Positions 22,564-33,896 of a DNA stretch of 64,000 nt are shown here, piece after piece; the stretch's first letter is position 1; each line of letters starts with the position of its first letter. Made by a program: the position numbers and the translations under genes. Where the stretch lies: contig CM073898.1 in the NCBI GenBank assembly GCA_037176705.1, forward strand, positions 21,259,501-21,323,500. Direction: 5' to 3'. This stretch comes from Molossus alvarezi. Its lineage: Eukaryota > Chordata > Mammalia > Chiroptera > Molossidae. The notes under the pieces are model-generated. The model searched no databases and was not told the origin of the DNA. It saw only the letters and a program-made list of their open reading frames with translations.

Positions 22564-22786
22564 ATGGATACTAAGCTGATGTGTTTGTTGTTCTTTTTCT
22601 CTCTGCCTCCGCTCCTAGTGAGTAACCACACTGGCCGCATCAAGGTGGTCTTTACTCCGAGCATCTGTAAAGTGACCTGCACCAAGGGCAGCTGTCAGAA
22701 CAGCTGTGAGAAGGGGAACACCACCACTCTCATTAGTGAGAATGGTCATGCTGCCGACACCCTGACGGCCACGAACTTCCGAGTGG
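22564..22786 (+). CDS. LTBP1: LTBP1 short-isoform first coding exon (signal peptide plus four-cysteine segment)
   Basis: This is the start exon of LTBP1S, a secreted matrix glycoprotein that anchors latent TGF-beta complexes to fibrillin and fibronectin fibres. The ATG at 22564 opens [20 protein letters not shown], which I recognise as the human LTBP1S leader: a short charged start, a hydrophobic core at residues 5-19, and probable cleavage near Ser20. Residues 21-74 follow with sequon N21-H-T, cysteines 35, 39, 44 and 48 (the four-cysteine segment) and sequon N52-T-T. An in-frame TAA at 22465 and no ATG before 22564 support this start. The donor is GTGAGT at 22787, leaving phase 1. The long isoform enters at 22619, and the bases before that encode only the LTBP1S leader. 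The identification rests on recalled protein identity across the whole exon, so I am very sure of it. Confidence 0.96.
22571..22618 (+). promoter_or_regulatory. LTBP1: LTBP1L 3' splice-site signals inside the LTBP1S leader code
   Basis: A plausible branch site (CTGAT, adenine at 22579, 39 nt before the AG), a pyrimidine-rich run (about 22587-22616) and the acceptor AG (22617-22618) all lie inside LTBP1S codons 3-19. The hydrophobic leucine, phenylalanine and proline codons supply the pyrimidines. The acceptor is supported by reading phase; the branch point is inferred from consensus only. Confidence 0.75.
22619..22786 (+). CDS. LTBP1: LTBP1 long-isoform exon sharing the same body
   Basis: In LTBP1L transcripts the exon begins at 22619, after the acceptor AG at 22617-22618. 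It is 168 nt long, entering and leaving in phase 1, so it is symmetric. The first base of the valine codon comes from an upstream exon that lies outside this window. The encoded segment runs from Val-Ser-Asn-His-Thr through the four cysteines to Thr-Asn-Phe-Arg-Val. Upstream of the AG is a pyrimidine-rich run (about 22587-22616) and a plausible branch site (CTGAT, A at 22579). That LTBP1 has long and short forms from separate promoters is established. The exact acceptor here is inferred from the reading frame and the splice consensus. Confidence 0.92.
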
Positions 22787-22792
22787 GTGAGT

Positions 22793-24055
22793 TCCTCCAC
22801 GCACGCTCCCTCACTGTCCTTACCCAGTCGTTTTGTGAGATCGTAGCATTTAGACCCCCCACCCCCGCCCGTCCACACACTGCCCTCTGCCTGAATGGGT
22901 TTCTGTCTGTGAGTCTAAATATGCTTTTTTTTTTTTTCCAAGAGACCTTTTAAATTACTTTTGGAATAACTTTCAGCCTGATTATTGGTTTCTTAGAGGA
23001 ATGGCAACTAGGCTATTGCCCCTTAGGGCTGATCATTGCTGCAGCCCTGTGGTGATGGGGCGTCTCCGTCGGATGGGAGGAAATAGTTGGGGATGAGACC
23101 GTAATCCACAACTTGCACTGATTAACTTCGATCTTCTCTTCCCGGTGGTACCTAGAATTTATGCTAGATTGGACTCCTGTTGTAAAATTTGGAAGGTGGT
23201 GATTAAATGCAAAGTTTTACTTCACAAATAGGTATGATCTAAGGGATTTTAAGTTTTGTCAGAACCCTGTTTTTGCTTGTGGAAAGGGACACAGGCTTGG
23301 ATCTTTGGCTACGTTTCTGCTCTTTATCAAAAGGCTGATTTATAAATTGATATATGACATGGTTTTGGGGAGATATATGTTCGTGGATTACTGTCAGCAC
23401 AGAAAACCTTTTAATGTCTCATACATAATTTAAATATGACCCATGGTCGTTACTGACTGCAAAAAAAAAAAAGGCTTTTTACTTTTTTAAAAACATTTTT
23501 GTTTCTTTTTCACTTTTTTCGTGAGTGGAGAAAGTGCTGCGGTCCACTGCATGCTGTCACCCTGCCAGGCTGTCATTCAATACAGTATTTTTGTCACGGA
23601 AAAATGTCTTTTATTATTTTTTTGACCAATTATGGTTTGCCATGTGTACTCAAATAATCACAGACATCCACGTTACTTTATGGGTTACTCACAAGAATAA
23701 CCCAAATGTCAGACAGATAATAACACTGGCTAGATCTGGTCTTTTTATGGAATATTGCTGTTTAGTCTTGGGAGTGTATGTCTGGGGGGAGGAAAAAGGG
23801 AGGGGTTTCTATTTCAAACTGATTTCCATCAAGACAGACACAAGGAGGCAGCTTGAGGTCCTTATTTGCTCTTCGATTATTCTGCTTTATTATGAGGTCT
23901 AACGAGTACTGTTGTTAGTCTGTATTTGAAAAAAACATGTGCCATCGATACTATTTAAAAGGGTATTGTGAATTTCCTGGCTATAATAGGGGTACTTTAA
24001 GCATATTTTTAAAAGAATTTAGCTGTTAGGTGCCAAATGGCACATTATGCTTTGC
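22793..24055. other. Intron start, nothing recognised
   Basis: Unique-looking AT-rich sequence after the LTBP1S exon donor. No repeat family recognised. Confidence 0.5.
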
Positions 24056-24069
24056 AGGGCAGAGAGCCG

Positions 24070-24215
24070 AGTCTAATGGGAAGTGAGTTGGACTGATGAT
24101 CAGGAAACTGGATTCTGGTCCCTGTCCTGCCACTAATTACCAGCTAATCCACAGGACGCGACAGTTCATATTCCTGAACCTCAGATTTTCTCATCCATAA
24201 AATAAATGGCTTATG
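24070..24215 (+). repeat. MIR/MIR3 fragment
   Basis: Shows 'aaactggattctggtccctg', 'cctgccactaattaccagct' and 'cctcagattttctcatccat' in MIR order. Confidence 0.75.
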
Positions 24216-25241
24216 TGTAGTGACCTCTAAAATTCAGTGTCCCTCTAAAATCTTACGACTTTTTAAGAGGAATAAGTAATATTATTTTCAGGCTTTTTCG
24301 GAGGGTTGTAGACCAGGAGGCGAAGGGAAAAGACAGTTCCAAGCAGGTTATTATGAGCTCAATGGTTTTTTTCACTTTTACTTTTCTCGATTGTTTTTCT
24401 TACTCTCATTGCTTTCCCTCCTCCATTACCAACAACATCTGCTCCCTGCCTCCTCGCATTTTTCATAAATCCTTACAGTAGGAACGACAAAGTAATCAGA
24501 TGGGTGGTAATTTTTTTGGCTCACAGCGTATTCATTTTGAAACTAAATATTTAAAGACTTTGAGAAACAGAGGAAGTCTGCTTGTTAAAACACGCTGCAC
24601 ACCTTCCTCCCTGGCATTTGAACAAATGTTTAGGAACAGAATACACGCGGACTATTCAATATACAAAATGCAGAAAAATTATTTACAAAAATATTTCAAA
24701 ACCAGAACTCAGTGCTGCCACAAAATGATTGGCAGAGTAGTTTAATAAAAAAATTTAAAAAATAAAATAAAAAGGAGACAGAGGGTGGTGAGGCTTTGGT
24801 AAGGAACAGTTTCACATTGGAAGTTATGGGCACTTACATCCTGAGCTGTTTCTCTTGTCTCTTTACGTTTTCATTCAAATATTAGATAATTTGAGGAACA
24901 CATTTTAATTTTATTAAGAATGGTAATTTTGTAAAGTTTATAAATTATGAGTCTTCAGGAAAACAGAAAATTTTAGAAATTAATTTTTCAGACATGCACG
25001 CTATCTTTGTGGACTTTCCTGGTTTAATAGAACTTTATTCATTACTTAGAAAAAGTGATTTTTTAAAATGTATTGCTTTTTTTTCTATATATTTGTCTAT
25101 AGTATATTAGATCTTTTGACAAATGAGGTATGAATATGGAAAATAGTACAGTATGAGGAAAATCCAAAATTTATTGCAACTTGTTAGCTATTTTCCTTGG
25201 CCTCTGATAACTTGTTAGCTACTGTTTTTGGTTACTAAAGA

Positions 25242-25450
25242 TGGGGGCTGGCACACTTTTTCTGGAAAGGGCCGGAGAGTGGATATTTTAGACTTTACAG
25301 GCCATACAGTTTGTGTCTCAACTACTCAACTCTGTCCTGGTTGTGAAAGCAGCCATAGACAGTGTATTCGAGAATGGGCATGGCTGTGTGCAAAAACAGT
25401 CATTTGGCCAGATTTGATTTGGGTGCCATGGTTTGCTGACCCCTGCTCCA
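25242..25450 (-). repeat. MER3-like hAT element
   Basis: Contains 'ggctggcacactttttctgg', 'ctcaactactcaactctgtc', 'aaagcagccatagacagtg' and 'ccatggtttgctgacccctg', nearly the full collinear element. Confidence 0.8.
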
Positions 25451-25472
25451 AGGAGTCAAAATAATCCAGGGA

Positions 25473-25712
25473 GGATGTGAGGGCGGTCTGGCTGCGACAT
25501 CTGTCACCCCATTGATCGCCAGGGTTGATTCGGCTGATCTGGCTGGCTAGGCGGGTGTCCCCCTCCTCCCTCAACCGATCCATGTTCGTCCCTCCCGAAG
25601 CTGCGCTCTCGGTCGAAGAGGACGACCTTCCCCCCAGAGGAGAGGACCGGTCTTCGGTCAAGGGTATACGAGTAGCTGCGCTCCCCTGCTAGAACCTCCA
25701 AACAAGCTCTCA
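25473..25712 (+). pseudogene. RN7SK pseudogene: 7SK RNA retropseudogene, 3'-truncated and tailless
   Basis: The sequence starts at the true 7SK 5' end (ggatgtgagggcg) and stays collinear with 7SK through 'gcgacatctgtcaccccatt', 'gttgattcggctgatctggc', 'accggtcttcggtcaagggt' and 'aacctccaaacaagctctca', about 240 of roughly 330 nt. It stops there with no 3' domain and no poly(A). A flanking duplication, TCAAAATAATCCAGGGA, lies at 25456-25472 and 25710-25726; its first bases overlap the 7SK end, so the junction is ambiguous by a few bases. This is retrotransposition of a 3'-truncated 7SK RNA. A functional 7SK gene would also need its upstream promoter elements and 3' hairpin, which are absent. 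Confidence 0.95.
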
Positions 25713-25884
25713 AAATAATCCAGGGAAAACCATATGGACTTCATAGTCATATGGAGTCCTAAATTACATGATCCATTTAGATAATCAGAACAGCAGAAAT
25801 GATTTTGAATATTTACATGGTGATTTACAGGTGTTTTTTTGTTTTTGTTTTTTTTAAAGAAGTGGAAGAGATATTGTCACTGGT

Positions 25885-25985
25885 TTTTTTGATAAGGAAA
25901 CGTAGGCACAGCGGCTTAAGTGAGCTTGCCTTGATATAGACTAGTCAGGGAGAACTAGAACTTAGATCTGCTGTGTCCTGTTAAC
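25885..25985 (-). repeat. MIR fragment
   Basis: Reads 'gataaggaaacgtaggcaca', then 'gaactagaacttagatctgc', the reverse MIR pattern. Confidence 0.55.
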
Positions 25986-26059
25986 TCCCTGAGGTCTGAC
26001 CATGATAGCAGGAGCGACCAGGAGAAGGACCTCATAGAGGGTTGAGTTTGTAGGAAGAC

Positions 26060-26215
26060 TTGATGGTATAATAGAAAATAAGCAACCGAGAGGCCCACAG
26101 CCCTGGGTTCAGATCCTGGCTTCATCACAGCCGTCGGGCACATTCTGCCTCTCTGTCTGCCTGGGCCCGGGTCACTCGTCTACACGATGCAGGTAATACC
26201 AGGTATGCAGAGGGT
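26060..26215 (+). repeat. MIR fragment
   Basis: Reads 'agccctgggttcagatcctg', 'gcttcatcacag' and 'gtctacacgatgcaggtaat' in MIR order. Confidence 0.7.
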
Positions 26216-26219
26216 GGTT

Positions 26220-28515
26220 CTGTAGCAGGCACAGGGGTGACATCAGTCTCTTCCTTCTATTGTGCTTTTTCTGTAGTGGTCTTTCTGGTTCATGGTCATG
26301 GTGAGTCTGGGCTGTTCAGATGGGAGAGGCTGGTGTATTTTCATCACAGTTAAGCTCACACACTGTGCTCTTGAGTATTCAGCTGGGGAAATCTTAAGTA
26401 TACTTTCCATTAAATGTGACTTTAAAAGTGAGGCTCAAATGAGGATAATATCCAAGGGAAATACTCTGAGATTTTAGAATAAACTCATTTTAATGAATGT
26501 GATATTGGTACGATGTAACAGACTATTTACATTAAGCTGCATTTCCTATAACATAAGCAGACGTTTAATTATAAGAACTTTTGTGGTGGCATTCTGAGCC
26601 TTGCCTTCGTGCTCTCTCTGCCTTTGCTTTTTAAAAAATGGAAACATGTCCCCCATTGGGTGGGCCAGCAGGTTAACCGTTGTTGCTTTAATGGATTCTT
26701 TTCATTCCATAGGGATATAATGAAGATGACCTTCTGGTATTTTTAAGTTGTTTATAGAGTCGTAAGTTCCTCTAAAAAGAAGAGCATAGGAATTCATGTT
26801 GTCACAACTAGAGTATTTCAAATAAAATAATACTGTCCCTTGGCATAAGCTATTTGTGGAGACATTGAAAAGCAACCATGATTGCTGAAATAACACATTT
26901 GGTTTAGATGATGCTTTCTCTGTGGGGTTATGAGGGACTCACATTCCATGAGCACCAACTGAATAATTATAAAAAGTATTTGATAATTTAAAAAGTATGT
27001 TCCCATGTTACTTTATTTGATGCTTATTTCCCCTGAGAAAAGGAAATGGTAGTATCGTATTTTGTAGAAGTGAGTACCAAGGTTTTCGTGGTGTGGTTAA
27101 AGGTAACTTTAAGTCCATTTTCCTATCCAGGAGTCCAGATACCGCCTACCCTCCCCTGTTGCTTCCTGTGACCATATATCAAGTGATTACGGATAAAACA
27201 TTGTGTTAGATTTTCCAAGAGAAGCACATTCTAAAGCTGCCCTCTAAGGGTTTATGCTCTAAGGAGGAGAGGCGGAAGGGCTGTAAATGAGCCTAGTTCA
27301 AGGTAAGATCTCCTGCAGGAGCCAGCGGAGGAGCTGTCGCCTCTAGCTGAGGAGGGATGCTTTGAGAGGAAGGGGTGGCATGCAGTGCTTCTGTTTAGCT
27401 CGCCAGGCTACCCACAGCTGCTAAGCAGACTGGCTCGTAGTGGGAGCTGGAAAGTGCACGTTGCCTGATTGGAGACTGGAGGGGGGGCAGTTCAACTTGA
27501 AACAATGGTAAGTTCTAAAATCGAGGGACAGGAAGTAGAGGAAAGGGGGAAGTACAGCTGATGTGGGAGGGAAGGACTTACCCATCAGAATGAGGTATGC
27601 GGCAAGAAGGCACAGGTGGTTTCTGGGAATTGGGAGTAGTTTCCCTTAAATGTAGAAAGACTGCAAAGCAGTGACAGGGGACAAGCCTGGGACAGTAGAC
27701 TGGGGCAAGGCTAGGAAGTGCATCAATTCCAAGCTTAGGAATTAGCACTTGACTCTTTCGGACCTAACATCCTCTGGGAAAGCGGGCGTTGCTATTTCTC
27801 ATTTTCAAAAAAAGAGGGAAGTTATGTTTTTAAGGTAGGAAACGAGTGTTTAAATAATCTAAATAAGCATCTGAACAGCCCATGGTAACAGGGACCACCT
27901 CTAGGCGCTTTGCACTGTGCTGGGTTGGCTCGCCCTCTGCGTTGGGAGCTCCTGTCCGTGGGTCTCCCAGCGGCAGAGTTTCAGGAGGAATGGAAGCCAG
28001 CCATGTTGCTACACTCATCATGTAGCTTCTCCGCACAAGGAGGGCAGAAAATGCTCTCACCATGAGGCATTAAATAAACCAACAGGACTGCTTAAGGAGG
28101 GGGAGGCATTGAGATTTTTTTTTTTCTGGCAACTGAGTTCAGACATCGAATCTTTCGTCGTCTGCCAGTTGTCATTGTTTGGATCCCTTGATGCTTATCC
28201 AGCATGGAAACCAATCCAATATCAACATGTCACTTTTTGATGGACTGGGGCGTATATTTCCCCCACGATGCAGGAGTGCAGGTTTTCTGTTTTCTGAAGA
28301 TGATCCAGCGCAGTACTAAAAAAAGCACTTGCCTTTCGTTTGGGCATTCTAGCATGCATCAGAAGTTGTCAAAGAAGCTATTCCCACAAGCAGTCTTTTC
28401 AAATTATTTCATTTTCTGATACTGAGTAAATGTCATAATGTAAAGCATTTCCCTTTTTAAAATTTTATTTCAGCTGTGGAGCACCCATTAAAGGCTGGGA
28501 TTGGGAACACGAATT
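26220..28515. other. Intron, nothing firmly recognised
   Basis: Mostly unique-looking. The part at about 27150-27760 has a purine-rich texture like antisense L2 but I cannot align it with confidence. Confidence 0.45.
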
Positions 28516-28519
28516 CATT

Positions 28520-28615
28520 TGCCATGTATTTATTGCGCACCTGCTGTGTGCCGAGGATTGGGGTAGGCATTAGGCATATAGCAATGAACAAAATAGACCC
28601 AGTCCTTGACCCTGC
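28520..28615 (-). repeat. L2 3' end fragment, antisense
   Basis: Reads 'tatttattgcgcacctgctg', 'tgtgccgaggattgggg' and 'agcaatgaacaaaatagacc', the reverse of the L2 tail region. Confidence 0.75.
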
Positions 28616-28921
28616 AACATAAACAAAAGATCATATGGCTGTACAACATCTATGAATCTGGAGGACATGATGCTAAGTGAAATGAGCCAGTCACATAAAA
28701 CAGATACTGTGTGATTCCACTGGCATGAGGTCTCTGGAGCAGTCAGATTCATAGAGGGAGGAAGTGGTGGTGTTTGTCAGGGGTGCAGATAGGGAGTTTT
28801 TTTGATGGGTGCAGAGTTTCAGTTTTGCATGGTGGAAAAGTTCTGGAGATCGGATGCACAACAGTCTGAATGTACTTAGCACTACAGAACAATGCACTGG
28901 AAATAGCTAAGATAGTCAATT
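28616..28921 (+). mobile_element. Old L1 3' end, left part (split by a SINE)
   Basis: Contains 'tgctaagtgaaatgagccag', 'tactgtgtgattccactgg' and 'gaaaagttctggagatcgga'. The same L1 resumes at 29179 after the Ves insertion. Confidence 0.8.
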
Positions 28922-29165
28922 CTGCCCTGGCCGGCTTGGCTCAGTGGTTAAGTGTTGGCCTGCAGACCAAAGGGTCAAGGGTTCAATTCTGGTCAAGGGC
29001 ATGTATCTGTGGTGCAGGTTCGATCCTGGCCCTTGTCGGGATCGTGCAGGAGGTAGCAAATTGATGTCTCTCTCTCACATCAATATGTCTCTCTCTCTCC
29101 CTGCCCTCCCTTCCACTCTCTTTAAAAATCAGTGGAAAAGTATCCTTGAGTGAGATTAACAAAAA
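28922..29165 (+). mobile_element. Ves SINE with exact 13-bp target duplication, inside L1
   Basis: Forward copy flanked by AAGATAGTCAATT at 28909-28921 and 29166-29178. The tail stem-loop is decayed (ccttgagtgagat). Confidence 0.95.
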
Positions 29166-29178
29166 AAGATAGTCAATT

Positions 29179-29225
29179 TTATGTTACATGTATTTTACCA
29201 AAATTAATAAGATAACAGTGTGTCC
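29179..29225 (+). mobile_element. Old L1 3' end, right part
   Basis: Continues with 'ttatgttacatgtattttac', the usual last part of this L1 3' UTR type. Confidence 0.65.
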
Positions 29226-29239
29226 TACCAGAAATAAAC

Positions 29240-29430
29240 TGGAAGAAGCAGTCCATGTTATAAGTGATAAATGCTATGAAGAAATACAGTGTTGGGAGAG
29301 GGGACAGGGAATGGGGGAAAGTGTGGGTTGCTGTTTTCGACTGGCCGGGAAGGGCTTGCTAGTGAGGTGATATCTGAACAGAGATCCGAATGGTGTGAAT
29401 AGTGAGCTCGTGAGGGAACGTCGCGAGCTT
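29240..29430 (-). repeat. L2-like antisense fragment
   Basis: Contains 'taagtgataaatgctatgaa' and 'gaggtgatatctgaacagag', phrases of the reversed L2 3' region. Confidence 0.55.
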
Positions 29431-29728
29431 TGTCATCAGGCTCTGTGACTCATCGGCTGTTTTATGTAAACCGTGGAGCATCTGCAGAAGGCTGGTGTCA
29501 GGACAGTTCATGTCAACTTTTCCGACACGTCCTGTTGGGTTAGGTTTTATCTGAGTATTGATGTTGTGTTGTATTAGGGTATCCTGTCTGTAATATCTGT
29601 TGATAAAGAACCTCATACACAGCAGAAAGAGGCAAGCAAGCCATTGGATTAAAAAAAAAAGTGGTCCTGAAATTATTGCAGAAGGAATCTTGGTTATTTA
29701 TAATAAACAGTATAGGGTATAGGGACTT

Positions 29729-29960
29729 AGCCCTGGCCAGTTTGGCTCAGAGGTTAGGGTGTCAGCCCGCGGACTAAAGAGTCACAGGTTGGATTCTGGC
29801 CAAGGGCACATACCTCAGTTGTGGTTCGGTCCCTGGCCCTGGTCGGGTCGTGCAGGAGGCGGTCACACAATGTATCTCTCTCACATCGATGTCTCTCTCT
29901 CTTATTCTATCTGAAGATAAATGGAAAAATATACTCGGGTGAGGATTAAAAAAAAAAAAA
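29729..29960 (+). mobile_element. Ves SINE, long-tail type
   Basis: Forward copy from 'agccctggccagtttggc' to 'ctcgggtgaggatt' and an A14 tail. No clear target duplication. Confidence 0.9.
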
Positions 29961-32795
29961 AGAGTCGTGCCTGCAGTCAGGACGGTTCCGGGGAAACTCA
30001 CCTTTGGTGAAAGAGGGCTCAGCAGTTCGCTTGCCCCATGAGGAAGGCACTAGTGATTGATTGTCCCTCTTAAGCCAGACCTGGCTTGTGTCGTGGGGAT
30101 GGATGGGGCCCCATAAATGGGTTGTACTAGACTGGCTTAGTAAACGACCCTTCACAATTCCTCGGGGTCTGTGCCACAACGTCACAGAGTGTGTATTCTT
30201 TCCTAGTCCGTCAGCTCGAGCATATGGAAGGATCTTTGGAAAACTCCAAACTGCTTAGCCTTGCATGCGGGCCCTCGGGCTCAGCTGCTGCCTGGCTCCC
30301 TGGCCCTCACTGTGGCTGTCCCCCTTCCTCGCCAACCTGAGCTTCCAGGGACACCAACCCGAATGCTCCCACGGCTCTGGGTTCACTCTTGCCCCCGCCT
30401 GGGGGCGCCCTCACCACCCAGGCTGGGCAGTGACCCACTGCTTTCTCAAGAGTCAGCAAGCCCGCTCGGGCTACAAAACCCCTTCCCTTGTTTTCACACC
30501 GACCTCTTCCGTGGGGCGGGGGCCTGTGCTGCATAGCCAGTGCCAGCGCAGGGCCCGCCTTCGAAGATGCCTACTGCATTTGTGTTGATGAGCAAATTAT
30601 CTGTGCAGGTGCCCACGTAACGACGGCGCACACATGTTTTTCCAGAACTCTCAGACAACTGAAGTCACGGGAGGAAGAGAATCATCTGAGAGTTTGGGGG
30701 GCCACCGGAAAGGAGATGCGGATTCCAGGGGCTGCACGGTGCAGGAGAAAGGGTTGAGTCTGCTGTTTGGAACACAGGCTGCAGTGTTCTTTCCATTCAC
30801 GCCGAGTCGGTCAAGCTGTCACACCCTAGCCGCTCCCGCTACATGGAATTGCTGCTCCCCCGCCTGCACACCGTCTAAATCGCAGCCTCTGGTTGCATGT
30901 GCAGCGTTTCTGCCTGTGCTGTTTTTCTCTTTCCTGCTAGGCCTCTAGTCACTACTATGCCGATGGACCCGTGGTGGTCCGGCTTAGCTGTCCTAGTGAC
31001 TGGTCCTGGCTCCTGGGCTGGCGGTCCAAGCTCACTGAGTCCTCCCTGGTAAAATGAATTCGATGGTGCCCTGAACTTCTTGCAGGGCTGTTCTGAGGCT
31101 CACCAGAAGCAGCCGGCCGCAGGGGTCCTTGGGCTCCTTGGATCTGAAGAAGATCCTCCTGTTCTGGAGAAAACACATCCTGTTCTTAACTCGCACTCCT
31201 GTCTCCTGTGACACGGAGGAGAGTGCTTACATCTCCTGGAGCTCGGACAGAATATGCTCCCTGTGTACCACGGAGACCAGGTTTCCTCCAGCTACTGATC
31301 CTGACAGCACAGTAGCTTCAAGAAAGACCGAGAAAGATGTTTCCACTATGCGCTCACTTTGCTGCGGCTCTTGACTTGCTCACAGTCAGACTTGCTCTGG
31401 GCGGGCTGGGCTGTGCACCAAGTAAGTAACGGCAGATACTTACCCTATGGCAGAGACACCACAGGATGCCACGCTGCCCTGCCTTGGACCACGCACCTCC
31501 TCCAGGTCACTGGCTTACCCCGGAAGCTCTTGCAGGTTGCCAGCCTCACAAGCAATGGTGGGAGCATTAAAACAGTGTAGCACGTTTTGGAACCAGAAGC
31601 TGTGGTCAGAGGGAAAAGTTACCACCTTGAAGGGATGGGGGAATCTCCAGCCATATTGGATAGTAACATTTAGTCCTGCTTGTGCCATTTGCTTTGCCAT
31701 CATCTATGTACTTTACCTCTGGGCTCCTAGGTTAAAGGAAAGAGAGCTAGACTTAAAGTAGATACTGAAATAACATTTATGTGATACAGTGTATACCTAC
31801 AGCATTTATTGGCATACCGTTGGGCTTTGGCATCTTAGTATAAAAGTAAAAACCATTTGTATCCGCTTTTAATCTCCAGGTATATATATGTTTTCCAAGT
31901 GGAGAAGGAATAATGCATTTGTGTACTGTTGGAAAAACCTCCTGGAACTCACTTCACAGATGATGTGAAAATGCTTTGAGGGCAGCCACACAGTCATCTT
32001 TATACTCCACAGTCCAGGAAAATCAAATAACTCCCAAATGGGGCAGGATGAAGTTAGCGAGGAAGCAGAGAGTCATTCCCCAAAGTTCTATCTCACACAC
32101 ACACATGAGAAGAAACAGATACCCTTCCACCGCCAGTTTAATGGAATGCTGTCATTGATGCTCTTATTAAAACTTGATTTGCTGTTTAGTTTGAAGGGTA
32201 CAGGCCGAAGGAATGGTTTACTGCTCAACTCCGTTACCCTGAACTTGCACTCACGCAATAATTACTGCAAAAACGGGCATGGCTGCAGTGTTGGCTTTTT
32301 GGGTAAGATTTGGTGGAAAAAAGAATCAACTTTATGCAGTTATGAGAGATTTCTCCATTCAGAGACCTAATTTCAGATGCCCATCAGAGTCAGTAAAATT
32401 GTGTTCTGGGTTATGGGGACCCTCTCAGCCTTCCCACTGCAGGAAAGTCAGCCTGATGGTCGTCATATTTTCCCTGGAAGAGGAAGAAGGGAAACGTGAC
32501 ATTAAGCTGTTTCACAGTGAGGAGAGCAGACCCTGCTCTTCCCCTAGCACATGAGGACGTGTACTGGAACATTCCTGACGAAAGTCTCATTTAGCAAGGT
32601 TAGGTAAGGTATGTCCCTGCTTGCCACTGCATTGTCCCCTTCTGAAGAAAGGGTGATTTACGAGCCCTCGGGATCTTCTTGTGGTATTAATAACTTCTCG
32701 AGCCAGCTGTTTTATTGGGTGTACACAGAGGGTAATTAGAAACATCTGAGAGTCCCTTAATGTGCCCAGAAAACCATGACGTTGTATGGAAAAGA

Positions 32796-32798
<3 letters not shown>
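29961..32798. other. Intron, nothing recognised
   Basis: GC-richer around 30250-30930. Short overlapping frames only, no recognised protein or repeat. Confidence 0.45.

Positions 32799-32834
<36 letters not shown>
32799..32834. repeat. (CA)n microsatellite
   Basis: Uninterrupted run of 18 CA/AC units. Confidence 0.95.
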
Positions 32835-32837
<3 letters not shown>

Positions 32838-33896
32838 TATACTTGGTAAATAGATAAATTAGTATGAAACAAAATTTACTCTGTGTTTTACCATTTTTTT
32901 TTTTTTTTAAGAAGCTAAGCTCTTCAGGCTGAAAATACTCTTATTGAAACGTACTCACTGCAGAAATCATAACCTTATTTGGTAAAATACTTCTGACTGT
33001 GCTGTTCGTACAGTAATTATCATTTCCCTTCTGTCAGACTTCATCGTATTATAGACCATTTTCTGTCAGAGGACATATTTCTTCTTTTTACCTGGCAGTG
33101 ACTTGAAAACTTGAGACTTTTGAGGGATCCCATGTAAGGAAATTAACTCTTAGAAACATACTGCATCAGGGACTAATAGTTGCCAATTTGCCTAATAGTC
33201 TGTCCTAGAAGTTGGCTTGGGATTCAAGAGTTTGCGCTCTATTTCAGCTGGTTATTTGAAATGTGACCTGTTCCGGTGGTGGCTGAGTTTGAGTATTTGG
33301 GTATGTAGCAATGACAGCGGCGAAGTCAGGGTCTGATTTAAATCAGTGCCTATTCTTTCTTCCTACAAGACATAATCTAGACAAGAAAACCTAACCATTC
33401 AGTGGAGGCTGGTGAATGGTTCCTTTCATCTTCATTCACAAATACCAAGCCCTGATGAGAAGTCTGGGCAGCCGTGGACAGGGTCCAGGTTGGAGGCCTC
33501 CAGTGTCCTTCCACCTTGTGCTACTCTGTGTGTCCCTACTGGGTGTGACATTCTTGTCTTTCTTGCTCATCTTGAATGGGATTCCTCATCGAATGGGAGA
33601 CAAAATTGTATGTTTTTCTGGAGGTTGATGGTGACTTAAGGAAGGAGAGATTGGTTCGCCTGTGTAAAAATGTTTATGGTGGGGAGGTAGGACAGTGGGT
33701 GGTGACCGTCGTCTCACGTCCTGGGACGCTGGCTGTGCTGCAGGAACCCAGCTTGTTGCCCTGGAGCAGAGGAGGTGAACGATCTCTGGATAGCCTGACA
33801 CACAGCCCTTGGAATCCAGGGGACATGAACAGAGAGAGAGACTTTCTTACTATCTCCTTGCTGAAACCTAATGCCTGCCTTCTCCAACCCCTAAAT
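32835..33896. other. Intron, nothing recognised
   Basis: Unique-looking sequence with a T16-18 run near 32897-32912. Confidence 0.5.

Larger units (their letters stand above)
1..22618 (+). other. LTBP1: LTBP1L intron (3' part)
   Basis: Everything upstream of the acceptor at 22618 is intronic with respect to LTBP1L. The donor lies outside the window. It contains the candidate LTBP1S promoter and 5' leader at its 3' end. No other coding exon with convincing splice sites and recognisable protein was found in it. Confidence 0.85.
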
